From assembly GCF_030817475.1 (NCBI RefSeq), contig NZ_JAUSZJ010000002.1:5532626-5596625 (forward strand): a DNA stretch of 64,000 nucleotides, in the 5' to 3' direction. The notes under the pieces are model-generated. The model had not been told where the DNA came from, searched no databases, and saw nothing but the letters and a program-made list of their open reading frames with translations. Made by a program: the position numbers and the translations under genes. This document shows positions 17,156-25,940 of this stretch, piece by piece (the stretch's first letter is position 1; every line of letters starts with the position of its first letter). This DNA comes from Streptomyces sp. V2I9. Lineage in GTDB: Bacteria; Actinomycetota; Actinomycetes; Streptomycetales; Streptomycetaceae.

Positions 17156-19699
17156 ATGGGACGCGGCACACTCCGGATCTACCTGGGCGCGGCACCGGGC
17201 GTCGGCAAGACGTACGCGATGCTGTCCGAGGCGCATCGCAGGGTCGAGCGCGGCACCGACTGCGTGGTGGCCTTCGTGGAGCACCACGACCGCCCGCGCA
17301 CCGAGGTGCTGCTGCACGGTCTGGAGCAGGTCCGGCGCAGCGAGATCAGCTACCGCTCGGCCGCTTTCACCGAGATGGACGTCGACGCCGTCCTGGAGCG
17401 CGCCCCCGCCGTCGCCCTGGTCGACGAGCTGGCCCACACCAACGTCCCCGGCTCCCGCAACGCCAAACGCTGGCAGGACGTCGAAGAGCTCCTGAAGGCC
17501 GGGATCGACGTCATATCCACGGTCAACATCCAGCACCTGGAATCGCTCGGCGACGTCGTCGAGTCGATCACCGGCGTCCGGCAGCGCGAGACCGTCCCCG
17601 ACGAGGTGGTCCGCCGGGCCGACCAGATCGAACTGGTCGACATGTCGCCCCAGGCGCTGCGCCGCCGGATGGCCCACGGCAACATCTACCAGCCCGACAA
17701 GATGGACGCCGCCCTCTCGAACTACTTCCGCCCCGGCAACCTCACCGCCCTGCGCGAGCTGGCCCTCCTGTGGGTCGCGGACCGGGTCGACGAGTACCTC
17801 CAGCAGTACCGGGGCGAGCACAACATCCGCACCACCTGGCAGGCCCGCGAACGCATCGTCGTCGGGCTGACCGGCGGGCCCGAGGGCCGCACCCTCATCC
17901 GCCGCGCCGCCCGGATGGCGGCCAAGGGCTCCGGCTGCGAGATCCTCGCCGTCTACATCGCCCGCAGCGACGGACTGACCTCCGCGTCCCCGAAGGAGCT
18001 GACCGTCCAGCGCACCCTGGTCGAGGACCTGGGCGGCAGCTTCCACCACGTCATCGGCGACGACATACCCGCCGCTCTGCTGGAGTTCGCCCGCGGTGTC
18101 AACGCCACCCAGATCGTGCTGGGCTCCAGCCGCCGCAAGACCTGGCAGTACGTCTACGGCCCCGGCGTCGGCGCCACCGTCGCCCGCGAGTCGGGCCCCG
18201 ATCTCGACGTCCACATCGTCACCCACGAGGAGGTCGCCAAGGGCCGCGGCCTGCCGATCGCCCGCGGTGCCCGGCTCGGCCGGGCCCGCATCATCTGGGG
18301 CTGGCTCGTCGGCGTCGTCGGTCCCGTCCTGCTCGCGGTGGTGCTGCGGAGCATGGAGGACGCCCCCGGCCTCGCCAACGACGTCCTGCTCTTCCTCTTC
18401 CTGACGGTCGCCGCCGCCCTGCTCGGCGGGCTGAGACCCGCACTGGCCTCGGCCGCCGTCGGCTGCATGCTCCTGAACTACTGGTTCACCCCGCCCACCC
18501 ACACCTGGACCGTGCAGGACCCGGAGAACCTGGTCGCCATCGGGATCTTCTTCGCGGTGGCGGTCGCCGTCTCCTCCGTGGTGGACCTCGCGGCCCGGCG
18601 CACCCACCAGGCCGCCCGGCTGCGCGCCGAGTCGGAGATCCTCTCCTTCCTCGCCGGCAGCGTGCTGCGCGGCGAGACCGCCCTGGACGCGCTGCTGGAG
18701 CGGGTCCGGGAGACCTTCGCCATGGAGTCCGTCGCCCTGCTGGAGCGCAGCAGCGACGTGGAACCGTGGACCTGCGCCGGCTCCGTCGGACCGGCCCCGG
18801 TCTCCCGCCCCGACGATGCCGACGTGGACATGCCGGTCGGCGACAACCTGGCGCTCGCGCTCTCCGGCCGGGTGCTGCCCGCCGAGGACCGCCGGGTGCT
18901 CGGCGCGTTCGCCGCCCAGGCCGCCGTCGTCCTGGACCGCCGGCGTCTGGTCGGGGAGGCCGAGCGGGCCCGCAGGCTCGCCGAGGGCAACCGGATCAGG
19001 ACCGCCCTGCTCGCCGCCGTCAGCCACGACCTGCGCACCCCGCTGGCCGCCATCAAGGCCGCCGTCAGCTCGCTGCGCTCCGACGACGTGGCCTGGTCCG
19101 ACGAGGACGAGGCGGAGCTGCTGGAAGGCATCGAGGACGGCGCCGACCGGCTCGACCACCTCGTCGGCAACCTGCTCGACATGTCCCGCCTCCAGACCGG
19201 CACCGTGACGCCCCTGATCCGCGAGATCGACCTCGACGAGGTGGTCCCGATGGCGCTCGGCGGAGTCCCCGACGGCAGCGTCGAACTGGACATCCCCGAG
19301 ACGCTGCCGATGGTGGCCGTCGACCCCGGCCTCCTGGAGCGGGTCGTCGCCAACATCGTCGAGAACGCTGTCAAGTACAACCCCGGCCGGGAGCCCGTCG
19401 CGGTGGCCGCCAGCGCCCTCGGCAGCCGGGTCGAACTACGGGTGGTGGACCGCGGCCGGGGCGTCCCCGACGAGGCCAAGGACCGGATCTTCGAACCCTT
19501 CCAGCGGTACGGGGACGCCCCGCGCGGCTCCGGAGTGGGCCTCGGCCTCGCCGTTTCGCGGGGCTTCGCCGAGGCCATGGGCGGCACGCTCGACGCCGAG
19601 GACACTCCGGGCGGCGGCCTGACCATGGTCCTCACCCTCGCCGCGGCGGCGGGCGGCGACCGGGCCGACGACGAGCTGCCGGTCCGGGTGACCTCGTGA
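17156..19699 (+). CDS. kdpD: KdpD-like osmosensitive K+ channel sensor histidine kinase
   Basis: 847 residues. The N-terminal KdpD domain has Walker A 'GAAPGVGKTYAML' and Walker B-like 'VDELAHTNVPGS'. A universal-stress-protein-like domain follows (about 245-370), then four short membrane helices of a DUF4118 domain (about 380-490), a GAF-like region, HisKA with His624 in 'AAVSHDLRTPLA', and HATPase ('NIVENAVKYN', 'FEPFQRYG', 'GVGLGLAVSRGF'). The start was taken at ATG 17156; ATG 17148 is in another frame. No kdpFABC genes are in the window. It probably signals K+ or turgor status to the adjacent regulator. Confidence 0.92.
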   Translation: MGRGTLRIYLGAAPGVGKTYAMLSEAHRRVERGTDCVVAFVEHHDRPRTEVLLHGLEQVRRSEISYRSAAFTEMDVDAVLERAPAVALVDELAHTNVPGSRNAKRWQDVEELLKAGIDVISTVNIQHLESLGDVVESITGVRQRETVPDEVVRRADQIELVDMSPQALRRRMAHGNIYQPDKMDAALSNYFRPGNLTALRELALLWVADRVDEYLQQYRGEHNIRTTWQARERIVVGLTGGPEGRTLIRRAARMAAKGSGCEILAVYIARSDGLTSASPKELTVQRTLVEDLGGSFHHVIGDDIPAALLEFARGVNATQIVLGSSRRKTWQYVYGPGVGATVARESGPDLDVHIVTHEEVAKGRGLPIARGARLGRARIIWGWLVGVVGPVLLAVVLRSMEDAPGLANDVLLFLFLTVAAALLGGLRPALASAAVGCMLLNYWFTPPTHTWTVQDPENLVAIGIFFAVAVAVSSVVDLAARRTHQAARLRAESEILSFLAGSVLRGETALDALLERVRETFAMESVALLERSSDVEPWTCAGSVGPAPVSRPDDADVDMPVGDNLALALSGRVLPAEDRRVLGAFAAQAAVVLDRRRLVGEAERARRLAEGNRIRTALLAAVSHDLRTPLAAIKAAVSSLRSDDVAWSDEDEAELLEGIEDGADRLDHLVGNLLDMSRLQTGTVTPLIREIDLDEVVPMALGGVPDGSVELDIPETLPMVAVDPGLLERVVANIVENAVKYNPGREPVAVAASALGSRVELRVVDRGRGVPDEAKDRIFEPFQRYGDAPRGSGVGLGLAVSRGFAEAMGGTLDAEDTPGGGLTMVLTLAAAAGGDRADDELPVRVTS

Positions 19700-19765
19700 C
19701 CCGCCCCGCCGGACCCGGCCGCCTCGGGTCGCACCCCGCCCGCAGCCCCGCGCTTCCTTCCTCCG

Positions 19766-19824
19766 CCCCGTACAGCAGACCCTCCCCGTACAGCAGAGCT
19801 CTTGCTCCCTCCCCGTGCAGCAGA
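19766..19824 (+). repeat. Three direct copies of CCCCGTACAGCAGA between kdpD and kdpE
   Basis: Copies are at 19766-19779, 19784-19797 and 19811-19824 (the last reads CCCCGTGCAGCAGA). Repeat starts are 18 and 27 bases apart. They end 15 bases before the kdpE start codon. They could be regulator-binding repeats or a replication-slippage product; nothing else in this 139-base gap explains them. Confidence 0.6.
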
Positions 19825-19838
19825 AAGGCAGGTCCACG

Positions 19839-20534
19839 ATGACCAGGGTGCTTGTGGTCGACGACGAGCCGCAGATCGTCCGCGCCCTCGTGATCAACCT
19901 GAAGGCCCGGCGGTACGAGGTCGACGCCGCGCCCGACGGGGCGACCGCCCTCCAGCTCGCCGCCGCCCGCCACCCCGACGTCGTCCTCCTCGACCTCGGG
20001 CTGCCCGACATGGACGGGGTCGAGGTGATCAAGGGGCTGCGCGGCTGGACCCGCGTCCCGATCCTGGTCCTCTCCGCCCGCCACACCTCCGACGAGAAGG
20101 TGGAGGCGCTGGACGCCGGGGCGGACGACTACGTCACCAAGCCGTTCGGCATGGACGAGCTGCTGGCCCGGCTGCGCGCCTCGGTGCGCCGGGCGGAACC
20201 GGTCGGCCAGGAGAACGGCGCCGAGGACATCGCCGTCGTCGAGACGGCCGGCTTCACCGTCGACCTCGCGGCGAAGAAGGTGCACCGGGGCGGCAGGGAC
20301 GTACGCCTCACCCCCACCGAATGGCACCTGCTGGAGGTGCTCGTCCGCAACAGCGGCCGCCTGGTCAGCCAGAAGCAGCTCCTCCAGGAGGTCTGGGGCC
20401 CCTCCTACGGCACCGAGACCAACTACCTGCGGGTCTACATGGCGCAGCTGCGCCGCAAGCTGGAGGCGGACCCCTCGCACCCCCGCCACTTCGTCACCGA
20501 GCCGGGCATGGGATACCGGTTCGAACGCGTCTGA
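19839..20534 (+). CDS. kdpE: Response regulator KdpE (OmpR family)
   Basis: 231 residues from ATG 19839. The receiver has 'VDDEPQI', phospho-acceptor Asp in 'VVLLDLGLPDMDG' and Lys in 'YVTKPFG'. The winged-helix domain carries 'RLTPTEWHLLEVLVRNSGR', 'VWGPSYGTETNYLRVYMAQL' and 'TEPGMGYRFE', all typical of KdpE. It should act with the upstream KdpD-like kinase. The gap of 139 bases with direct repeats suggests separate control or processing. The target genes are not evident in the window, though the K+ proteins downstream are natural candidates. Confidence 0.9.
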   Translation: MTRVLVVDDEPQIVRALVINLKARRYEVDAAPDGATALQLAAARHPDVVLLDLGLPDMDGVEVIKGLRGWTRVPILVLSARHTSDEKVEALDAGADDYVTKPFGMDELLARLRASVRRAEPVGQENGAEDIAVVETAGFTVDLAAKKVHRGGRDVRLTPTEWHLLEVLVRNSGRLVSQKQLLQEVWGPSYGTETNYLRVYMAQLRRKLEADPSHPRHFVTEPGMGYRFERV

Positions 20535-20749
20535 GGCAGCCCGAAGCAGCGCGGCCGCGCGCCCCCGACCTCGCGCCGCCCCGCGCCCCCGGCCTCGCTC
20601 GCCGACGCGCCGCCCCGGCTTCACGCTCCGACGCCCCCGCGGTCACTTCGACGCCCTCGGGGGCACCCGCCGAGGTGGTCCGGAGTCACTCTTTCGGGTG
20701 GTCGCCCCGCGCCTCCGTGCACCGGCCCCGGGACCGGTACCCTTCGGGT

Positions 20750-21175
20750 ATGAGTGCTGTTCCCCGATCCGAGAAAGCCGGGAAGTCCGGGAAGGCGGCG
20801 AGACCTTCCGGCCGCTTCCGCCGTATGCTCGACCGGCTCTCCAGCTCCCAGGAGGACCTGGAGTCCGAGGAACTGCGGGAGGACGCGCAGGCCACCGGAT
20901 GCACCCGGATCTCCGAGTGCTCCGACCGCCAGATCGTGAAGGTGGCTGGTACGTTGCGGACGGTCACCCTCCGTCCCCGTGCTGGAGTGCCCGCCCTGGA
21001 GGCGGAGCTCTTCGACGGCACCGAGCCGCTGGACGTCGTCTGGCTCGGCCGCCGCTCCATCGTCGGGATAGAACCCGGCCGCAGGATCATCGCCTCGGGG
21101 CGGGTCGCCATGAGCCACGGCCGCCGGGTGCTGTTCAACCCCACATACGAACTCCGACCGCTCGGCAAGGAGTAG
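20750..21175 (+). CDS. OB-fold nucleic-acid-binding domain protein
   Basis: 141 residues from ATG 20750. A basic Lys/Arg/Ser N-terminus is followed by a compact beta-rich domain 'RQIVKVAGTLRTVTLRP', 'LEAELFDGTEPLDVVWLGR' and 'PGRRIIASGRVAMSHGRRV', the pattern of the tRNA_anti/OB fold. The start lies 4 bases after the -10-like run CGGTACCC, so leader length is uncertain. The gene ends 3 bases before the DUF3159 gene. The same pair (Rv2694c/Rv2693c) exists in M. tuberculosis. Role unknown. Confidence 0.85.
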   Translation: MSAVPRSEKAGKSGKAARPSGRFRRMLDRLSSSQEDLESEELREDAQATGCTRISECSDRQIVKVAGTLRTVTLRPRAGVPALEAELFDGTEPLDVVWLGRRSIVGIEPGRRIIASGRVAMSHGRRVLFNPTYELRPLGKE

Positions 21176-21178
21176 CCG

Positions 21179-21970
21179 GTGACGTCTCTCGACAAGCCGA
21201 CGTCCGACACGGACCAGCCCCACCGCACCGACCCGCAGCGCGCCGGCGGGAAGCACGCCGCCCAGCAGGACGCGGAGACGCGGACCGTCACCGAGGCCGC
21301 CCTCTTCGAGGCGTTCGGCGGAGTGCGCGGGATGGTGGAGACGGTCCTCCCCGGACTGCTCTTCGTCACGATCTTCACCATCAACAAGGACCTGCACATC
21401 TCGGCCATCGCGGCCCTGGCCGTGTCCCTGGCCCTCGTCGCCGTCCGGCTGATCCGCCGGGACACCGTCAAGCACGCTTTCAGCGGTGTCTTCGGGGTGG
21501 CCTTCGGCGTCGTCTTCGCGATGATGACGGGCAACGCCAAGGACTTCTATCTGCCGGGCATGCTCTACACCCTCGGCCTCGCGGTCGCCTACATCGCCAC
21601 CGCGGCCGCCGGGGTGCCGCTGATCGGCCTGATCCTCGGCCCGGTCTTCAAGGAGAACCTCTCCTGGCGGACCCGCAATCCGGGCCGGAAGAAGGCGTAC
21701 ACCAAGGCCAGTTACGCCTGGGGCTTCATCCTGCTGGCCAAATGCGCGATCCTCTTCCCGCTGTACTGGTGGGCCGACACCACCCAGTTCGGCTGGGTGC
21801 TCATCGCGCTGAAGATCCCTCCGTTCCTGCTCGCCGTCTATCTCACCTGGGTCTTCCTTGCGAAGGCGCCGCCGCCCATCGACGTCTTCGCCGAGATGGA
21901 GGCCGAGGAACAGGCCGAGAAGGAGCGCAAGGCCGCTGCCGCCGCCGCAGTCCGCGACCCGGAAGCCTGA
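21179..21970 (+). CDS. DUF3159 family integral membrane protein
   Basis: 263 residues from GTG 21179. After a polar N-terminus of about 45 residues come 'FEAFGGVRGMVETVLPGLLF' and five or six hydrophobic helices, with 'RNPGRKKAYTKASYAWGFIL' between them. The C-terminus is Glu/Lys/Ala-rich and cytoplasmic. This is the DUF3159 family; function unknown. Translationally close-coupled to the OB-fold gene. The co-conserved location beside RCK/TrkA genes hints at ion homeostasis, but that is only inference. Confidence 0.87.
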   Translation: MTSLDKPTSDTDQPHRTDPQRAGGKHAAQQDAETRTVTEAALFEAFGGVRGMVETVLPGLLFVTIFTINKDLHISAIAALAVSLALVAVRLIRRDTVKHAFSGVFGVAFGVVFAMMTGNAKDFYLPGMLYTLGLAVAYIATAAAGVPLIGLILGPVFKENLSWRTRNPGRKKAYTKASYAWGFILLAKCAILFPLYWWADTTQFGWVLIALKIPPFLLAVYLTWVFLAKAPPPIDVFAEMEAEEQAEKERKAAAAAAVRDPEA

Positions 21971-22037
21971 CCCGTACAGCCGGACATCCGCCTCCCCGGC
22001 CCCGCCCCGTACCCCGGCCGGCCGGAGCGGCGAACGA

Positions 22038-22078
22038 GTGAGGGGCCCGGAACCGCTCAGCGGTTCCGGGCCCCTCAC
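22038..22078. terminator. 20-bp hairpin terminator between DUF3159 and ceoC-like genes
   Basis: Arms 22038-22057 and 22059-22078 (GTGAGGGGCCCGGAACCGCT and complement) with a one-base centre. Position between convergent genes. Confidence 0.8.
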
Positions 22079-22148
22079 GCGTGACTCCGGTGGACCGGCC
22101 CGCCGACACTCCGGCCGGCCCACCCTCTCCGACGGCCCCGGCGGCAGG

Positions 22149-22838
22149 TCAGCCCTCCGACGACCCCGACTCCGGGCCGTTCCGGACCGACAGCAGGTCC
22201 TCCAGCTGTTCCTCGCGCGCCTGGGCGGCCACGAACAGCAGCTCGTCCCCGGCCTCCAGCGTCTCCTCGGGGCTCGGCGTCAGCACCCGCGTACCCCGGA
22301 TGATCGTCACCAGCGAGGTGTCCTCGGGCCAGGCGACGTCACCGACGCGGGTGCCGGCCAGCGCCGACTCCGGCGGCAGCGTCAGCTCCACCAGGTTGGC
22401 GTCGCCGTGGCTGAAGCGCAGCAGCCGGACCAGATCGCCGACGCTCACCGCCTCCTCGACCAGGGCCGACATCAGCCGCGGCGTCGAGACGGCGACGTCC
22501 ACGCCCCACGACTCGTTGAACAGCCACTCGTTCTTGGGGTTGTTCACCCGTGCCACCACACGCGGCACGCCGTACTCGGTCTTGGCGAGCAGCGAGACGA
22601 CCAGGTTCACCTTGTCGTCCCCGGTCGCGGCGATCACCACGTTGCACCGCTGCAGCGCCGCCTCGTCCAGCGACGTGATCTCACAGGCGTCCGCGAGCAG
22701 CCACTCGGCCATCGGGACCCGCTCCACCGAGATGGCGGTCGGCGCCTTGTCGATCAGCAGCACCTCGTGCCCGTTCTCCAGCAGCTCGGCGGCGATGGAA
22801 CGGCCCACCGCGCCCGCCCCGGCAATCGACACACGCAT
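22149..22838 (-). CDS. ceoC: TrkA/RCK potassium-uptake regulatory protein (second of pair)
   Basis: 229 residues. The N-terminal RCK_N Rossmann domain begins 'MRVSIAGAGAVGRSIAAELL' with the GxGxxG nucleotide loop and an acidic 'LLIDKAP'. The RCK_C domain covers about 140-220 ('ALAGTRVGDVAWPEDTSLV', 'LEAGDELLFVA'). Such proteins gate K+ channels or transporters and bind NAD(H), ATP/ADP or c-di-AMP. The start overlaps the stop of the preceding gene (TGATG), so the two are coupled. No TrkH/KtrB membrane subunit is encoded nearby. The symbol follows M. tuberculosis ceoC (Rv2692). Confidence 0.88.
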   Translation of the reverse strand: MRVSIAGAGAVGRSIAAELLENGHEVLLIDKAPTAISVERVPMAEWLLADACEITSLDEAALQRCNVVIAATGDDKVNLVVSLLAKTEYGVPRVVARVNNPKNEWLFNESWGVDVAVSTPRLMSALVEEAVSVGDLVRLLRFSHGDANLVELTLPPESALAGTRVGDVAWPEDTSLVTIIRGTRVLTPSPEETLEAGDELLFVAAQAREEQLEDLLSVRNGPESGSSEG

Positions 22839-23506
22839 CAGTGACCGTCCTCCTCGGGACCCTGGGCGAACGCCGCCTCGACCTTGGCGATCTCGTCCGT
22901 ACGCATCATCACGTGGACCAGGTCGCCCTCCTGCAGGACGGTCTGCGAGGTCGGCAGTATGGCCTCGCCCAACCGGGTCAGGAAGGCCACCCGGACCCCC
23001 GTCTCCTCCTGGAGCGTGCTGATCCGGTGTCCGATCCAGGACGGCGTCGTGTGCACCTCCGCGAGCTGTACCCCGCCGCTCGGGTCACGCCACAGGGGCT
23101 CCGCGCCCGAGGGCAGCAGCCGCCGCAGCATCTGGTCCGCCGTCCAGCGCACCGTCGCCACGGTGGGGATGCCGAGGCGCTGGTAGACCTCGGCGCGCCG
23201 GGGATCGTAGATCCGCGCCGCGACGTTCTCGATGGAGAACATCTCGCGGGCCACGCGGGCCGCGATGATGTTGGAGTTGTCACCGCTGCTGACCGCGGCG
23301 AACGCCCCGGCGTCCTCGATACCGGCCTCGCGGAGCGTGTCCTGGTCGAAGCCGACGCCGGTGACCCGGCGGCCGCCGAATCCGGACCCGAGGCGACGGA
23401 ACGCCGTGGGGTCCTGGTCGATCACCGCGACGGTGTGCCCCTGCTGTTCCAGGGTCTGTGCGAGGGCGGCTCCGACGCGCCCGCAGCCCATGATGACGAT
23501 GTGCAC
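22838..23506 (-). CDS. ceoB: TrkA/RCK potassium-uptake regulatory protein (first of pair)
   Basis: 222 residues. RCK_N begins 'MHIVIMGCGRVGAALAQTLE' with 'VAVIDQDP' after the second strand. RCK_C lies at about 135-215 with 'IGHRISTLQEETGVRVAFL' and 'LQEGDLVHVMM'. Together with the downstream partner it likely forms a hetero-octameric gating ring. It is divergent from the KimA-like permease, the arrangement also seen for Rv2691/Rv2690c in M. tuberculosis, which argues that the permease is its membrane partner or a co-regulated K+ importer. Confidence 0.88.
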   Translation of the reverse strand: MHIVIMGCGRVGAALAQTLEQQGHTVAVIDQDPTAFRRLGSGFGGRRVTGVGFDQDTLREAGIEDAGAFAAVSSGDNSNIIAARVAREMFSIENVAARIYDPRRAEVYQRLGIPTVATVRWTADQMLRRLLPSGAEPLWRDPSGGVQLAEVHTTPSWIGHRISTLQEETGVRVAFLTRLGEAILPTSQTVLQEGDLVHVMMRTDEIAKVEAAFAQGPEEDGH

Positions 23507-23828
23507 TGTGCGCCTACCCCGCCGTCCTGGTCATCCGGCTGACCTGCGAAAACACGCTGCTCACACTTCTCTCTCGGCTTGCTGGGCAAACAACGGAGCG
23601 CACACCCGCGGTGTGGCCCGGAGTCGAGCTTAAGCTCCGGCGCAGGGGAAGCCTCATCCGCGTCTCCCCATCACCGCCGGTATCGGTAAAGGGAATGCAA
23701 AAAAGGACGAACGGGTGCAAGGATCGCGTTAAAGAATGGTGTGGCGTTCTCGGCCGACCGCAGGAGATTGCGGGGGCGCGTCGAAAGGGCGTGCGTTTCG
23801 GCCGTCGGCTCCGCTTACGATCCTCAGC
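23507..23828. promoter_or_regulatory. Divergent promoter region, with a probable leaderless promoter for the permease gene
   Basis: 322 bases without a gene. TACGAT at 23816-23821 lies only 7 bases before the GTG start at 23829, and no ribosome site precedes that GTG. Transcription would therefore start at or next to the start codon (leaderless mRNA). The rest is less GC-rich, with 'GCAAAAAAGGAC' near 23698. I see no c-di-AMP riboswitch. Confidence 0.45.
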
Positions 23829-25940
23829 GTGTCCAAACTGACCGACCTGCCCAAACGGATTCTGATCGGCCGGGCGCTGCGCAGCGACAAGCTCGGGGAG
23901 ACCCTTCTCCCCAAACGCATCGCGCTCCCCGTCTTCGCGTCCGACCCGCTGTCCTCGGTGGCGTACGCACCAGGAGAAGTCCTCCTCGTGCTGTCCATCG
24001 CGGGAGTGTCGGCGTACCACTTCAGCCCGTGGATCGCCGTCGCCGTCGTCGTCCTGATGTTCACGGTCGTCGCCTCCTACCGCCAGAACGTCCGCGCCTA
24101 CCCGAGCGGTGGCGGCGACTACGAGGTCGCAACCACCAACCTCGGCCCGAAGGCCGGGCTCACCGTCGCCAGCGCCCTGCTCGTCGACTACGTCCTCACG
24201 GTCGCCGTGTCGATCTCCTCCGGCGTCGAGAACCTGGGTTCCGCGGTCCCGTTCGTCATCGAGCACAAGACGCTCTGCGCCATCGGCGCCATCGTCCTGC
24301 TCACCCTGATGAATCTGCGGGGGGTGAAGGAGTCCGGAAAGCTCTTCGCCATCCCCACCTATCTCTTCGTGGCCGGCGTCTTCCTCATGATCCTGTGGGG
24401 CAGCTTCCGGGGGGTGGTCCTCGGGGAGGCGATGCACGCCCCCACCTCCGCGTTGGAGATCAAGCCCGAACACCAGGGGCTGGCCGGTTTCGCCCTTCTC
24501 TTCCTCCTCCTGCGGGCCTTCTCCTCCGGCTGCGCCGCCCTCACGGGGGTCGAGGCGATCAGCAACGGGGTACCGGCCTTCCGCAAACCGAAGAGCCGTA
24601 ACGCCGCGACCACGCTGGCGCTGATGGGCCTGCTCGCCGTCACCATGTTCTGCGGCATCATCGGCCTGGCCCTGGCCACCGACGTCAAGATGGCCGAGAA
24701 CCCGGCGGCCGACCTGCTCCGCGACGGCGTTCCGGTCGGCGCGGACTTCACCCAGGACCCGGTCATCGCCCAGGTCGCCGAGGCGGTCTTCGGCCACGGC
24801 TCGTTCCTCTTCATGGTTCTCGCGGCGGCCACCGCCCTGGTGCTGTTCCTCGCCGCGAACACCGCGTACAACGGCTTCCCGCTGCTCGGCTCGATCCTCG
24901 CCCAGGACCGCTACCTGCCGCGCCAGCTGCACACGCGCGGCGACCGCCTCGCCTTCTCCAACGGCATCGTGCTCCTGGCCGGCGCGGCGATCCTGCTCGT
25001 CTGGATCTACGGAGCCGACTCCACGAAGCTGATCCAGCTCTACATCGTCGGGGTGTTCGTGTCCTTCACGCTCAGCCAGACCGGCATGGTGCGGCACTGG
25101 AACCGACTCCTGACCGACGAACGGGACCAGGCCAAGCGCCGCCACATGGTCCGCTCCCGCGCCATCAACGCCTTCGGCGCGTTCTTCTGCGGTGTGGTCC
25201 TGGTGATCGTCCTCGCCACCAAGTTCACCCACGGCGCGTGGGTGGCGCTGCTCGGGATGGTCATCTTCTACGGCACGATGACCGCGATCCGGAAACACTA
25301 CGACCGGGTCGCCGCCGAGATCGCCGCCGACGAGACCCCCGCGGACGAGAGCGCGCGCCCCTCCCGCGTCCATGCCATCGTCCTCGTCTCCAAGCTCCAC
25401 CGCCCCACGCTGCGCGCCCTCGCCTACGCCCAGCTGGTCCGCGCCGACCATCTGGAGGCGCTCTCCATCAGCGTCGACCCGGACGAGACGCGGGCGCTGC
25501 GGGAGGACTGGGAGCGACGCGGCATCAACGTCCCCCTCAAGATCCTCGACTCGCCCTACCGCGAGGTGACCCGCCCGGTCATCGAGTACGTCAAGGGCCT
25601 GCGCCGCCAGAGCCCGCGCGACGTGATCAGCGTCTACATCCCCGAGTACGTGGTCGGCCACTGGTACGAGCACCTGCTGCACAACCAGAGCGCCCTGCGC
25701 CTCAAGGGCCGCCTGCTCTTCACTCCGGGCGTCATGGTGACCTCCGTTCCGTACCAGCTCCAGTCCTCCGAGGCGGCGAAGAAGCGGGCCCGCAGGCGTG
25801 CGGACTGGAGCGCTCCGGGTTCGGTCCGCCGGGGCCCGGTGGAGCGCCGCCACAAGGACGCGCATCGGAAGGACGCGCACCGCAAGGAGCAGAACAGCGG
25901 CAAGGGCCGGAACGGCAAGGAGCAGAACGGCAAGGGGTGA
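23829..25940 (+). CDS. APC-superfamily permease, KimA-like potassium transporter candidate
   Basis: 703 residues from GTG 23829. Twelve or so transmembrane helices are followed by a cytoplasmic C-terminal domain of about 200 residues and a Lys/Gly/Asn/His tail. Motifs matching my memory of Bacillus subtilis KimA include 'SDPLSSVAYAP' (helix 1, Asp and Tyr), 'YPSGGGDYEVA', 'LLVDYVLTVAVSISSG' (helix 3, Asp-Tyr-Thr-Ser) and 'CAALTGVEAISNG' (helix 6, Thr and Glu). These residues line the K+ site in KimA. The family is often annotated just as amino-acid permease; the divergent ceoB/ceoC genes favour K+. Confidence is high for APC permease, moderate for K+. Confidence 0.82.
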   Translation: MSKLTDLPKRILIGRALRSDKLGETLLPKRIALPVFASDPLSSVAYAPGEVLLVLSIAGVSAYHFSPWIAVAVVVLMFTVVASYRQNVRAYPSGGGDYEVATTNLGPKAGLTVASALLVDYVLTVAVSISSGVENLGSAVPFVIEHKTLCAIGAIVLLTLMNLRGVKESGKLFAIPTYLFVAGVFLMILWGSFRGVVLGEAMHAPTSALEIKPEHQGLAGFALLFLLLRAFSSGCAALTGVEAISNGVPAFRKPKSRNAATTLALMGLLAVTMFCGIIGLALATDVKMAENPAADLLRDGVPVGADFTQDPVIAQVAEAVFGHGSFLFMVLAAATALVLFLAANTAYNGFPLLGSILAQDRYLPRQLHTRGDRLAFSNGIVLLAGAAILLVWIYGADSTKLIQLYIVGVFVSFTLSQTGMVRHWNRLLTDERDQAKRRHMVRSRAINAFGAFFCGVVLVIVLATKFTHGAWVALLGMVIFYGTMTAIRKHYDRVAAEIAADETPADESARPSRVHAIVLVSKLHRPTLRALAYAQLVRADHLEALSISVDPDETRALREDWERRGINVPLKILDSPYREVTRPVIEYVKGLRRQSPRDVISVYIPEYVVGHWYEHLLHNQSALRLKGRLLFTPGVMVTSVPYQLQSSEAAKKRARRRADWSAPGSVRRGPVERRHKDAHRKDAHRKEQNSGKGRNGKEQNGKG

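Noticed and set aside
17057..19159. 700-codon minus-strand frame opposite kdpD
   Set aside because: Shadow of the kinase gene; composition is typical of the complementary frame (Val/Gly/Asp/Gln-rich) and it has no domain.
17156..20534. Complete Kdp system
   Set aside because: No kdpF, A, B or C gene is within the window.
23507..23828. c-di-AMP (ydaO) riboswitch before the KimA-like gene
   Set aside because: Expected from Bacillus kimA, but the promoter abuts the start codon and no matching structure was found.
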